Assembly (NCBI GenBank): GCA_016290615.1
Contig: JAEEUS010000004.1
Location: forward strand, 1 to 64,000
Source of the DNA: Lachnospiraceae bacterium
GTDB lineage: Bacteria; Bacillota; Clostridia; Lachnospirales; Lachnospiraceae
Direction: 5' to 3'
Length of the DNA stretch: 64,000 nucleotides
Shown: positions 17,299 to 25,526 of the stretch, one piece after another
How the letters are laid out: each line of letters begins with the position of its first letter
Position numbering within the stretch: the first letter of the stretch is position 1
The notes under the pieces: model-generated
Seen by the model: the letters and a program-made list of their open reading frames with translations, nothing else
What the model was told of the DNA's origin: nothing
The model's database searches: none
Made by a program: the position numbers and the translations under genes

Positions 17299-18033
17299 CT
17301 ATTCCTGTTCTTCCCAGTTTGTATATACTGACTGCACGTCATCATCTTCATCAAGAAGATCTATTATTCTATTGATAAGTTTTACTGTATCAGGATCCGT
17401 TACAGAAACATAGTTCTGAGGGATCATAGTAACCTCGCTTGAGATATATGCGATCTTATTCTCATCCAAAGCATTCTGAACAGCCACAAGATCATCAGGA
17501 GCTGTTATGATCTCATATGCATCCTCTTCATCAGCAAAATCCTCTGCTCCTGCATCAAGTGCTATCATCATAACATCATCAGCTTCTGCTTCGCACTCTT
17601 CCTTGTCGATGATTATCTGACCTTTTTCGTCAAACATAAACGATACGCATCCGGGAGTACCTATGCTTCCGCTTCCCTTGGTAAATGCGCTTCTTACATT
17701 TGCTGCAGTTCTGTTCTTGTTATCTGTAAGAGTCTTGACTATGATTGCTATACCGCTAGGGCCATAACCTTCATAAGTAATATACTCATAGTTGACATTG
17801 CCCATGTCACCGCTGGCCTTCTTGATTCCTCTCTCGATAGTATCATTCGGCATGTTGTTTGATTTAGCCTTTGCAATAACCTGTGCAAGCTTAAAGTTAT
17901 TGGATGGATCCGGTCCGCCTTCCTTGACAGCAACTGCTATCTCTCTGCCGATAATTGTAAATATCTTACCTTTTGCGGCATCATTCTTTTCTTTCTTATG
18001 TTTGATGTTGGCAAATTTTGAATGTCCTGACAT
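17299..18033 (-). CDS. YebC/PmpR-family regulator or translation factor
   Basis: This 244-residue protein is a full-length member of the YebC/TACO1 family. The N-terminal signature MSGHSKFANIKHKKEKNDAA is almost invariant in the family, and the acidic C-terminal domains follow. Members have been described both as DNA-binding regulators (PmpR) and as factors that help ribosomes through difficult motifs; sequence cannot decide between them. It sits between the CBS-domain gene and metY with short gaps. Confidence 0.95.
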   Translation of the reverse strand: MSGHSKFANIKHKKEKNDAAKGKIFTIIGREIAVAVKEGGPDPSNNFKLAQVIAKAKSNNMPNDTIERGIKKASGDMGNVNYEYITYEGYGPSGIAIIVKTLTDNKNRTAANVRSAFTKGSGSIGTPGCVSFMFDEKGQIIIDKEECEAEADDVMMIALDAGAEDFADEEDAYEIITAPDDLVAVQNALDENKIAYISSEVTMIPQNYVSVTDPDTVKLINRIIDLLDEDDDVQSVYTNWEEQE

Positions 18034-18056
18034 AAAAACCTCTTTCTGTATTTATA

Positions 18057-18977
18057 TTATTCTTCAGTCTCTGCCTTTACAGGCTCTGACTGTTTGCTTA
18101 CTTCTTTAGTCTTGGTAATTAGAATCTGTTTTATGATATTGTTCTCAACTGACAAAACCTTAAAATCATATCCTTTATAGTTATACTCGAATTTTTCCTT
18201 TTTATCCGGGATATGTTCCAGTTTTGAAATAAGATATCCGTTTATGGTCTCGAAGTTATCATCATCAAAGGTGATATCCAGATATTTTTCAAGATCCTCA
18301 AGCTTTGTAAGACCGTCTATGATGTACTTATTGTCTTCCCTTGCTATGATAACATCCGCATCATCATCATATTCATCATCGATGTCTCCAACGATCTCCT
18401 CAAGGATATCTCTCATGGCAACTATACCGGTAGTCTGACCATATTCATCGATGACTATAACCATCTGAAGTCTGGCAGCCCGCATAGTCGAGAATAAAGA
18501 ATCAACTTTACGTGTCTCAGGAATAAACTTTGCTTCCCTTATAAGATTATCTATCTTATCAAGTGATTTTTTTCTGTTATTCTTATCTCTGTTTGCACTT
18601 ATCGCATCCTTGATATGCACTATTCCGACAATGTGATCTATGCTCTCGCTGTAAACAGGAAATCTAGAGTTACTGCTGTCTAGCATAACTTCGATTGCAT
18701 CCTCAAGCTTCTGTGTCACATCGACTGCAACGATATTGCTCCTGTCAGTCATGATATCCTTGGCTGCCTTATCACCAAACTCGAATATGTTATTGATCAT
18801 GGCGGCTTCGGATTCTTCGATCATACCTTTTTCCGTTCCTTCATTGACGATGGAAATGATCTCTTCCTCAGCTGCCTTGCCTTTAAATATGCTTTTAAAA
18901 TTCTTCGCTACAAACCCTGCAACAAATCCTACAATAAACAGAACAAGCGAAAGAATTACCGTACCTGCCGTACCCAT
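18057..18977 (-). CDS. CBS-pair membrane protein, CorC/HlyC family
   Basis: The 306-residue product has one N-terminal membrane helix (about 5-24) and then a CBS-domain pair (~75-200; RSNIVAVDVTQ, SNSRFPVYSESIDHIVGIVHIKD, QMVIVIDEYGQTTGIVAMRDILEEIVGDI). A C-terminal CorC_HlyC transporter-associated domain follows (~215-290). The four-helix DUF21 transporter domain of full CNNM proteins is absent, as in bacterial CorC-like short forms. The family is linked to Mg2+/Co2+ efflux and resistance. A good promoter (TTGACT-17-TATATT) lies just upstream, making this the first gene of a yebC-metY transcript. Confidence 0.88.
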   Translation of the reverse strand: MGTAGTVILSLVLFIVGFVAGFVAKNFKSIFKGKAAEEEIISIVNEGTEKGMIEESEAAMINNIFEFGDKAAKDIMTDRSNIVAVDVTQKLEDAIEVMLDSSNSRFPVYSESIDHIVGIVHIKDAISANRDKNNRKKSLDKIDNLIREAKFIPETRKVDSLFSTMRAARLQMVIVIDEYGQTTGIVAMRDILEEIVGDIDDEYDDDADVIIAREDNKYIIDGLTKLEDLEKYLDITFDDDNFETINGYLISKLEHIPDKKEKFEYNYKGYDFKVLSVENNIIKQILITKTKEVSKQSEPVKAETEE

Positions 18978-19012
18978 TTATCTCCTTAAAATATATAATA
19001 TACCGACATATT

Positions 19013-19041
19013 AATATATCATCTTATCAGGTCCTAGTCAA
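19013..19041 (-). promoter_or_regulatory. Promoter of the CBS-yebC-metY transcript
   Basis: TTGACT (19036-19041), a 17-base spacer and TATATT (19013-19018) on the minus strand. The -35 lies just past the alr stop codon, and the start codon of the CBS gene is 36 bases further on. Confidence 0.6.
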
Positions 19042-19047
19042 TTATGC

Positions 19048-20244
19048 TCAGGTCAGTTCAACGACCGGAACATCCTTGAAATAGTCCTTCTGATATACGT
19101 ATTCTCCATCCTTTACAAACAGTCGGGGAACACGCTTTCCTATATCACAGACAAACTCGTAATTTAGATGATCGGAAAGTTTGCTAAGATCGTCCATTGT
19201 TATAACCGCATCCTGATCCTTGCCGACAAGCGTTACTAGGTCTCCTTCCTTTGCCTCTGGAATAAATGTAACATCAACCATCATCTGATCCATGCACACC
19301 CTTCCCAACACAGGAGCCTTCTTGCCGTGTATTATCACAGAACTCTTATTAGATAGAGCTCTCGGATAACCATCCGCATATCCTACAGGAATCGTTGCTA
19401 TCCTTGTCGGTCTTTCGGTAACAAATGTTCCTCCGTAACTTACAGGAGTGCCTTTTGCGACTTCCTTGATATACGTGATATGGCTAACTAGACTCATAAC
19501 TGGTCTTAGATCTATCCGTTCCATATCCACCTCATCAGAAGGTCTGAGTCCGTACAGTATGATTCCAGCTCTTACCGCATCCATATGCGCGTATGGCATT
19601 TCTACTATCGCTGCAGAATTCGAACAATGCTTTACCTTGAATGTAAAGCCGGTATCTGCTTCCACTCCCTCAACAAAGCTCTTAAACAGTTCAAACTGTT
19701 CATTTGCGCTAGTCTTGTCTGTCTCGTCGGCTCTCGCAAAATGAGTAAATATTCCTTCAACATCTAAATATTCAGATGCTATTGCCCTTTTAATGAACTC
19801 AAATCCTTCATCAAAAGGCGAAATACCTATTCTGCTCATTCCGGTATCGACCTTAATATGAACAATGGCCTTTTTCCCAATCTTTTTGCTTATTCTCTCA
19901 AGTTCGTCCAATGTATCTTCTCTGAAGATTGTCATCCTTATTGAACGTTTTATCATTTCCTCATATGCATAAGGAAATGTATATCCTATCACAAGAATAT
20001 CTTTTTTGATTCCCGCATCAAGAAGCTGCAGAGCCTCTTCGGCTGTAGCCACAGCATATCCCTTAACAGCATCATGTTTTTCAAGAACCTCTGCTATCGG
20101 TATTGAGCCATGTCCGTAGCCATCAGCCTTTATTACCGCATAGATTCCCTGAGGAGCAGTTATTACCTTTTCAATCTGAGAGATATTATTCTCAATACTG
20201 TCAAGGTCTATAATCGCGCATACTCTTTCGTATTTTTCTAGCAT
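19048..20244 (-). CDS. alr: Alanine racemase
   Basis: The 398-residue PLP enzyme interconverts L- and D-alanine for peptidoglycan synthesis. The PLP lysine is K39 in AVIKADGYGHG, and the catalytic tyrosine lies in VSYGGTF near residue 269. The IPVGYADGYPRAL segment follows, and the C-terminal β domain is complete (GRVCMDQMMVDVT). The length is slightly above the usual 370-390. The start ATG has AAGGAAG upstream. It is the third gene after rex and the coiled-coil gene, with only a 14-base gap. Confidence 0.96.
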   Translation of the reverse strand: MLEKYERVCAIIDLDSIENNISQIEKVITAPQGIYAVIKADGYGHGSIPIAEVLEKHDAVKGYAVATAEEALQLLDAGIKKDILVIGYTFPYAYEEMIKRSIRMTIFREDTLDELERISKKIGKKAIVHIKVDTGMSRIGISPFDEGFEFIKRAIASEYLDVEGIFTHFARADETDKTSANEQFELFKSFVEGVEADTGFTFKVKHCSNSAAIVEMPYAHMDAVRAGIILYGLRPSDEVDMERIDLRPVMSLVSHITYIKEVAKGTPVSYGGTFVTERPTRIATIPVGYADGYPRALSNKSSVIIHGKKAPVLGRVCMDQMMVDVTFIPEAKEGDLVTLVGKDQDAVITMDDLSKLSDHLNYEFVCDIGKRVPRLFVKDGEYVYQKDYFKDVPVVELT

Positions 20245-20258
20245 TATCAGATACTTCC

Positions 20259-20876
20259 TTACTGTTGATTATCCTTCTTTATCGGATTGTCCGAAGGGTT
20301 GTATTTCATGTCAAACAGGTCCACCACTTCGGCGCCAAATATATCATGCATATAGGAATATATCTCCTGATTGGATATCTCATATTCCTGCTTTCTCACA
20401 ACATTCTTCTTAAGTTCTATTCTTATCTTGGCTAACCATGCCCCGAGTTCTTCAATTCCCTTTTCATTCTCTCTGAGCTCGTCATAGCATGCATCCATTG
20501 TATTTATCATAAGTTGCTTGTTTACTTCCGCTATCTCTTTTGGAAGATCCATCAGATCGTCATTGTAAGAATCGATCTTGTCATTGCAGTCACTGATAAG
20601 TTTTTTATTCTTCTCAACCTTGTCAGAGCCTTCGTTGTCATCCATGAGAGTAACGATCTCATCCATGAGCTCCTTTTTAACACGCTTAATCTCCTTGATC
20701 TCGCTGTTTATTCTTCCCTGCTTTCGTAAAAGCTCATTAAGCTTACTCTCGTATTCTTTGATAGCATCAGTCTTTTCAACCTTTGAAAAGAGTTTGTGCC
20801 ATTTGTTGTCAAGCGTGGCAACGGGCACTTTTTTTGCAGCAAGAGCATTAATCATCTTGTCAATATCTTTTGCCAT
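20259..20876 (-). CDS. Coiled-coil protein of unknown function, Rex-linked
   Basis: I do not recognise this 205-residue soluble protein. Residues ~35-135 form a long charged coiled coil (KEYESKLNELLRKQGRINSE and following), and the rest is helical with an acidic end. There are no membrane helices, cysteine pairs or nucleotide-binding motifs. The ATG follows the rex stop after a single base (TGAtATG), so translation is coupled to rex. Its position between rex and alr suggests redox-dependent expression but does not say what it does. Confidence 0.78.
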   Translation of the reverse strand: MAKDIDKMINALAAKKVPVATLDNKWHKLFSKVEKTDAIKEYESKLNELLRKQGRINSEIKEIKRVKKELMDEIVTLMDDNEGSDKVEKNKKLISDCNDKIDSYNDDLMDLPKEIAEVNKQLMINTMDACYDELRENEKGIEELGAWLAKIRIELKKNVVRKQEYEISNQEIYSYMHDIFGAEVVDLFDMKYNPSDNPIKKDNQQ

Positions 20877-20877
20877 A

Positions 20878-21513
20878 TCATTCCCTCAACGAATGTGTCC
20901 TGTTATAAGATAATTTCATAAGGCTTTCGGACAGGTGAACACTTTCCACTGTAACATCATCAGGTACTTCCAGATCCACATGAGCAAAATTCCATATCGC
21001 CTTGATCCCGCATTTTACAAGTCTGTCAGCAACTTCAACAGCTCCGCTCTTTGGTATGGTTATTACAGCCATATCGATATTGTTTTCTTTGACAAACTCT
21101 TCCATCATTTCCATTGGCATGATCTCTATGCCTCTGATCGTCTTGCCTATAAGCTCGGGATCCTTGTCAAAACATCCGTCAAATATGAAACCTCTTCTCT
21201 CAAAGTTCACGTAATTTGCCAGACAGTGTCCAAGATTTCCCGAACCTATCAGTATCATATGATGCTGTCTGTCAAGTCCCAGTATCTTGCCTATCTCTTT
21301 GTATAAGAGCTCGACGTTATAGCCGTAACCCTGCTGACCGAATCCGCCGAAATTATTGAAATCCTGTCTGATCTGAGATGCTGTAGCATTCATTATATCA
21401 GCCAGTTCCTGACTTGAGATCCTTTCAACGCCTTTGTCCTTTAATTCTCCCAGAAACCTGTAGTACCTCGGAAGGCGGGTTATAACGGCCTGAGAGATAT
21501 TTCTTACATCCAT
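20878..21513 (-). CDS. rex: Redox-sensing transcriptional repressor Rex
   Basis: This full-length 211-residue Rex protein binds DNA when NADH/NAD+ is low and represses fermentation genes. The winged helix covers residues ~1-80 (RLPRYYRFLGEL, SSQELADIMNATASQIRQDF). The NAD(H)-binding Rossmann domain has LIGSGNLGHCLANY near 90-103, and the C-terminal helix swaps between subunits. Its promoter carries a Rex-box-like sequence, so autoregulation is likely. Confidence 0.97.
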   Translation of the reverse strand: MDVRNISQAVITRLPRYYRFLGELKDKGVERISSQELADIMNATASQIRQDFNNFGGFGQQGYGYNVELLYKEIGKILGLDRQHHMILIGSGNLGHCLANYVNFERRGFIFDGCFDKDPELIGKTIRGIEIMPMEMMEEFVKENNIDMAVITIPKSGAVEVADRLVKCGIKAIWNFAHVDLEVPDDVTVESVHLSESLMKLSYNRTHSLRE

Positions 21514-21548
21514 AATACCCCCACAAAAATCGACTTTACATAAATCAT

Positions 21549-21578
21549 ATTATACTCCGCTTGTGAAATTCTTGTCAA
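21549..21578 (-). promoter_or_regulatory. rex promoter with Rex-box-like overlap
   Basis: TTGACA (21573-21578) and TATAAT (21549-21554), both consensus, stand 18 bases apart on the minus strand. The plus-strand 18-mer TTGTGAAATTCTTGTCAA at 21561-21578 matches the canonical Firmicute Rex site TTGTGAAATAATTCACAA at about 14 of 18 positions and covers the -35. Rex bound here would block its own promoter. Confidence 0.7.
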
Positions 21579-21596
21579 TTTGTTTGAAGTTCATAT

Positions 21597-21625
21597 TTGC
21601 CTAAATCCTTTATTGTCTGTATAAT
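21597..21625 (+). promoter_or_regulatory. Promoter of the divergent ABC-F gene
   Basis: TTGCCT (21597-21602), a 17-base spacer and consensus TATAAT (21620-21625) on the plus strand. The -10 ends only nine bases before the ATG at 21635, so the transcript should begin at or within a few bases of the start codon. Confidence 0.6.
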
Positions 21626-21634
21626 CGATTTGTT

Positions 21635-23560
21635 ATGATACTTTCAGTAAATAATATAGATAAAACATTTGTAGACAATCATATACTCAAAGGAGTCAGT
21701 TTTCATCTGAATGAAAATGACAAGGCAGCTCTCATCGGAGTTAACGGATGTGGAAAGACTACCCTGCTTAAGATAATCATGGGAATTGAACATGCCGATA
21801 ACGGCGAAGTGACCATGTCAAAAGACTTAAGCGTAGGATATCTTCCCCAGAATGCCATCCTTGATTCTGACAGGACAGTTTATGAAGAAGTGCTTTCAAC
21901 CAAGCAGGATATGGTCGAAATGGAAGCTTCTCTCGAAAAGCTTCAAAAAGAAATGGAAGTTTCTTCAGGTGATGAACTCGATTTACTGATAGCCAAGCAC
22001 ACCGACATGCTCGCCGAATTTGAGGATAAGGGCGGATATGTATATAAGAGCGAAGTTAGGGGTGTTTTACTGGGGCTTGGTTTTTGCGAAGATCAGCTTT
22101 CACAGTCTGTTAATACTCTTTCCGGAGGTCAGAAAACACGAGTTGCTCTTGGAAAGCTGCTTTTGTTCTCACCGGATCTGATAATTCTTGATGAGCCAAC
22201 AAATCATCTTGATATGAGTTCTGTAACATGGCTTGAAAACTATCTGCTCAATTACAAAAAATCTGTATTCATAGTTTCACATGACAGGTATTTCCTCGAC
22301 AGGATCGTCAATAAGGTTGTCGAAATCGAAGCAGGTCACGCTACTACATATGACGGAAATTACTCCGCTTATTCAGTAAAGAAGGAAATGTTAAGAAACG
22401 CTGCGATGAATGCCTATATCAAGCAGCAGGCACAGATTGAGCATCAGGAAGCCGTTATCGAAAAACTGAGAAGCTTTAATCGAGAAAAATCAATTAAAAG
22501 AGCTGAATCAAGAGTAAAAGCACTTGAGAAGATCGAAAGACTCGATAAACCTATCGAACTTAATGACGACATGCAGCTTACTCTCATTCCTCGAGTAGAA
22601 TCAGGCAAAGACGTCTTACAGGTTAATGGACTTTCAAAATCATACGGATCTAATAATCTCTTTGAAAATATCGATTTTGAACTCAAGCGCGGAGATCATG
22701 TTGCCATCATAGGTGATAATGGAACAGGCAAGACCACTCTGCTAAAGATAATAAACGGAGTTGAAAATCCTGACAGCGGATCATACAAACTTGGAACAAA
22801 CGTAACTGTAGGCTATTATGACCAGGAACATCACGTACTTAATGATGACAACAACATATTCAATGAGATAAGTGATGCATATCCTGTTTTGAACAATACT
22901 GAGATAAGAAATGTTCTTGCAGCATTCCTCTTTACAGGTGAAGATGTATTCAAAAAGATAGGTTCATTAAGCGGTGGAGAAAAGGGACGTGTTTCACTGG
23001 CAAAGCTGATGCTGTCCGAGTCTAATCTTCTCATACTCGATGAGCCTACTAACCATCTGGACATAACATCGAAAGAGATACTCGAAAGTGCACTCAATAA
23101 TTATGAGGGAACTCTACTGTATGTATCTCATGACAGATATTTCATAAACAGAACAGCTGACAGGATACTCGAGCTTAAAAATCACGGTTTTAGAGAATAT
23201 CTCGGAAACTATGATTACTATCTTGAAAAGAAAGACCAGATTTCTGCTTCTGATAATTCAGACAACAAGAATCAAACAGCTGTCGAAAGTGAGAACAAGC
23301 TTGATTGGAAAGCACAAAAGGAATACCAGGCAGGTTTAAGAAAGATACAGAACAGATTAAACGAAGTCGAAAAAAAGATCGAGGCACTGGAAACCGAAAA
23401 AGAAAAACTCGAAAAAGCATTGTCCGATCCGGTCAATTCATATAACTCAGCCAAGCTAAACGAGCTCACTGCTAAGCTTTCAGCGGTAGATGATGAGCTC
23501 CTTCCTCTTATGGATGACTGGGAAATGATAAGTGAAGAACTCGAAGAATACAGAAACTAA
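21635..23560 (+). CDS. ABC-F family ATPase (YdiF/Uup type)
   Basis: The 641-residue protein has two ABC domains and no membrane part. The first has Walker A GVNGCGKTT (35-43) and LSGGQKTRVALGKLL...DEPTNHLD. The second has GDNGTGKTT near 360 and LSGGEKGRVSLAKLM...DEPTNHLD. They are joined by a linker helix pair, and a charged C-terminal coiled coil occupies ~555-640. This matches the YdiF/Uup branch of translational ABC-F factors, which act at the ribosomal E site. Some relatives protect against antibiotics, but nothing here marks it as a resistance determinant. It is the only clear plus-strand gene. No Shine-Dalgarno precedes the ATG. Confidence 0.93.
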   Translation: MILSVNNIDKTFVDNHILKGVSFHLNENDKAALIGVNGCGKTTLLKIIMGIEHADNGEVTMSKDLSVGYLPQNAILDSDRTVYEEVLSTKQDMVEMEASLEKLQKEMEVSSGDELDLLIAKHTDMLAEFEDKGGYVYKSEVRGVLLGLGFCEDQLSQSVNTLSGGQKTRVALGKLLLFSPDLIILDEPTNHLDMSSVTWLENYLLNYKKSVFIVSHDRYFLDRIVNKVVEIEAGHATTYDGNYSAYSVKKEMLRNAAMNAYIKQQAQIEHQEAVIEKLRSFNREKSIKRAESRVKALEKIERLDKPIELNDDMQLTLIPRVESGKDVLQVNGLSKSYGSNNLFENIDFELKRGDHVAIIGDNGTGKTTLLKIINGVENPDSGSYKLGTNVTVGYYDQEHHVLNDDNNIFNEISDAYPVLNNTEIRNVLAAFLFTGEDVFKKIGSLSGGEKGRVSLAKLMLSESNLLILDEPTNHLDITSKEILESALNNYEGTLLYVSHDRYFINRTADRILELKNHGFREYLGNYDYYLEKKDQISASDNSDNKNQTAVESENKLDWKAQKEYQAGLRKIQNRLNEVEKKIEALETEKEKLEKALSDPVNSYNSAKLNELTAKLSAVDDELLPLMDDWEMISEELEEYRN

Positions 23561-23592
23561 AAGAAGCGCAGATTACCTGCGCTTCCTTTTAT
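23561..23592. terminator. Bidirectional terminator between ABC-F and icd genes
   Basis: GAAGCGCAG / CTGCGCTTC is a perfect 9-bp stem with a 5-base loop, followed on the plus strand by CTTTTATT and on the minus strand by TTTTAG. It lies right after the ABC-F stop and shortly after the icd stop, so it can serve both convergent genes. Confidence 0.88.
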
Positions 23593-23597
23593 TCATT

Positions 23598-24806
23598 CTA
23601 TAGTATTTCATCTAGTTTTTCTCTTATAGCCTTGATAAAGTCCTGAGAGTTAAGAACTGTTACATCCTTAAGGCTTGTGATAAGAGCCAGATCCTTGGTC
23701 ATCTTTCCTGACTCGATCGTTGAAAGGGTCGCCTTTTCAAGAGCATCGGCAAATCTGATAAGATCACTGTTACCGTCAAGCTCTCCTCTCTTTCTTAAAG
23801 CACCTGTCCATGCAAAGATCGTCGCAACAGAGTTTGTGCTTGTCTCTTCTCCCTTAAGATGCTTGTAATAATGTCTCTGAACTGTTCCGTGAGCCGCTTC
23901 GTACTCATATAATCCGTCAGGAGATACTAAAACCGAGGTCATCATGGCAAGTGACCCGAATGCTGAACTTACCATATCGCTCATAACATCACCGTCATAG
24001 TTCTTACATGCCCATATAAATCCGCCCTTGCTCTTCATTACACGTGCAACAGCATCATCTATAAGTGTATAGAAATACTCTATACCCAGCTCATCAAATT
24101 TCTCCTTATACTCTTTTTCAAATATCTCATTAAAGATATCCTTAAAAGTATGATCATACTTCTTTGAAATAGTATCCTTAGTTGCAAACCAGATATCCTG
24201 TTTGAGGGCTATTGCATATGTAAAGCATGCCCTTGCAAAGCTTTCAATAGACTTATTGGTATTGTGCATGCCCTGGATAACGCCTGCACCCTTAAACTCG
24301 TGAATAACCTCTTCTGTTGTATTTCCGTTCTTGTCAGTAAAGACAAGTTTTGCTGTTCCTTCTCCGGGAACAACTATCTCCACATTCTTGTAAACATCAC
24401 CATACGCATGTCTTGCCAGTGTGATAGGCTTCTCCCAGTTTCTGACACAGGGTTCTATGCCTTTTACAATGATGGGAGTACGGAACACCGTACCGTCAAG
24501 CATGGCTCTTATTGTGCCGTTAGGACTCTTCCACATCTGTTTAAGGTTATATTCACTCATTCTTGCCTGATTCGGAGTGATAGTAGCACATTTAACAGCG
24601 ACGCCGTATTTCTTCGTTGCATTTGCACTGTCTACAGTCACCTGATCATCGGTTTCGTTTCTATGCTCAAGGCCAAGATCATAATACTCAGTATTAAGAT
24701 CGATATAGGGCAGCAAAAGCTCATCCTTGATCATCTTCCAGAGTATCCTGGTCATCTCATCTCCGTCCATCTCGACAATTGGAGTAGTCATTTTAATCTT
24801 TTCCAT
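23598..24806 (-). CDS. icd: NADP-dependent isocitrate dehydrogenase
   Basis: The 402-residue enzyme oxidises isocitrate to 2-oxoglutarate. The N-terminal [15 protein letters not shown] and the [11 protein letters not shown] segment are hallmarks of the eukaryotic-type (type II) NADP-IDH subfamily, as found in several anaerobic Firmicutes. A GTVFRTPI substrate-binding stretch and the [14 protein letters not shown] signature are present. It follows the GntR gene by two bases and Re-citrate synthase before that. Together they supply 2-oxoglutarate, hence glutamate, from oxaloacetate; an aconitase gene is not in the window. Confidence 0.95.
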   Translation of the reverse strand: MEKIKMTTPIVEMDGDEMTRILWKMIKDELLLPYIDLNTEYYDLGLEHRNETDDQVTVDSANATKKYGVAVKCATITPNQARMSEYNLKQMWKSPNGTIRAMLDGTVFRTPIIVKGIEPCVRNWEKPITLARHAYGDVYKNVEIVVPGEGTAKLVFTDKNGNTTEEVIHEFKGAGVIQGMHNTNKSIESFARACFTYAIALKQDIWFATKDTISKKYDHTFKDIFNEIFEKEYKEKFDELGIEYFYTLIDDAVARVMKSKGGFIWACKNYDGDVMSDMVSSAFGSLAMMTSVLVSPDGLYEYEAAHGTVQRHYYKHLKGEETSTNSVATIFAWTGALRKRGELDGNSDLIRFADALEKATLSTIESGKMTKDLALITSLKDVTVLNSQDFIKAIREKLDEIL

Positions 24807-24808
24807 CG

Positions 24809-25504
24809 TTATACCAAACCTCTCTCGTATATTTCTTTTAAGCCGTTCTTGATCATATTATCATATGCGTTGACTATATGTCGATTGGCTGCTTCTTCTG
24901 CTCTGTCTGCGTCGCCTGCTTTTATCGCTTCCATGATCTCTCTGTGTTCCTTTGTCGACTCGCTGCTTCGCTTAAACTGTGAAAGTGTCCTCTTTCTGAC
25001 TCTCAGGACATATTCATGGAAATCCCTTAGCTGATGCTCGAGCATCTTGCTGTTGCACGCTTCATAAATAATCTCATGAAATCTGTTATCGAGGACCGCA
25101 ATCTGCTCCATATGACCCTTGGAAGCATGAAATTCAGAAAGATAAATATTCTCCTCCATCTCTTCCATCTGCTCTTTGGTGATATTGGTGGTTGCCCATC
25201 TTGCAGCCAGTCCTTCAAGCTTTGATCTCATCATATATATATCTTCGACATCCTTTATCGTAATGCCTGTGACATATGCGCCCTTATTAGGAATGATCTG
25301 GATCAAGCCTTCAAGCTCAAGCTGTCTGAAAGCCTCACGTACAGGTGTACGAGACACGCCAAGCTCTTCACCTATACTAACTTCTTTAAGCTCCTCGTTT
25401 TCCTTGTAAACGCCGCTTAAGATGTTATCTCTTATCTTGTGATAGACCCTTCCTCGCAATGAAAATTTATCATTGACTTCTGATTTTACATCATAATTTG
25501 CCAT
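24809..25504 (-). CDS. GntR-family regulator with FCD domain
   Basis: The 231-residue protein has an N-terminal winged helix (~15-80; [20 protein letters not shown] is the recognition region) and an all-helical FCD ligand domain (~90-220). The FCD domain contains Asp/His residues that may bind a metal ([13 protein letters not shown]). FCD regulators often sense small organic acids. Its place between Re-citrate synthase and icd suggests control of this operon, with citrate or another carboxylate as a reasonable guess for the ligand. A matching palindrome overlies the operon promoter at 26983-27002. Confidence 0.9.
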   Translation of the reverse strand: MANYDVKSEVNDKFSLRGRVYHKIRDNILSGVYKENEELKEVSIGEELGVSRTPVREAFRQLELEGLIQIIPNKGAYVTGITIKDVEDIYMMRSKLEGLAARWATTNITKEQMEEMEENIYLSEFHASKGHMEQIAVLDNRFHEIIYEACNSKMLEHQLRDFHEYVLRVRKRTLSQFKRSSESTKEHREIMEAIKAGDADRAEEAANRHIVNAYDNMIKNGLKEIYERGLV

Positions 25505-25526
25505 ATCTTGTAAGCTCCACTAGAAC

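Noticed and set aside
21635..23560. ABC-F gene as an antibiotic-resistance determinant
   Set aside because: It lacks mobile context, and its YdiF/Uup-like layout with C-terminal coiled coil is that of housekeeping members.
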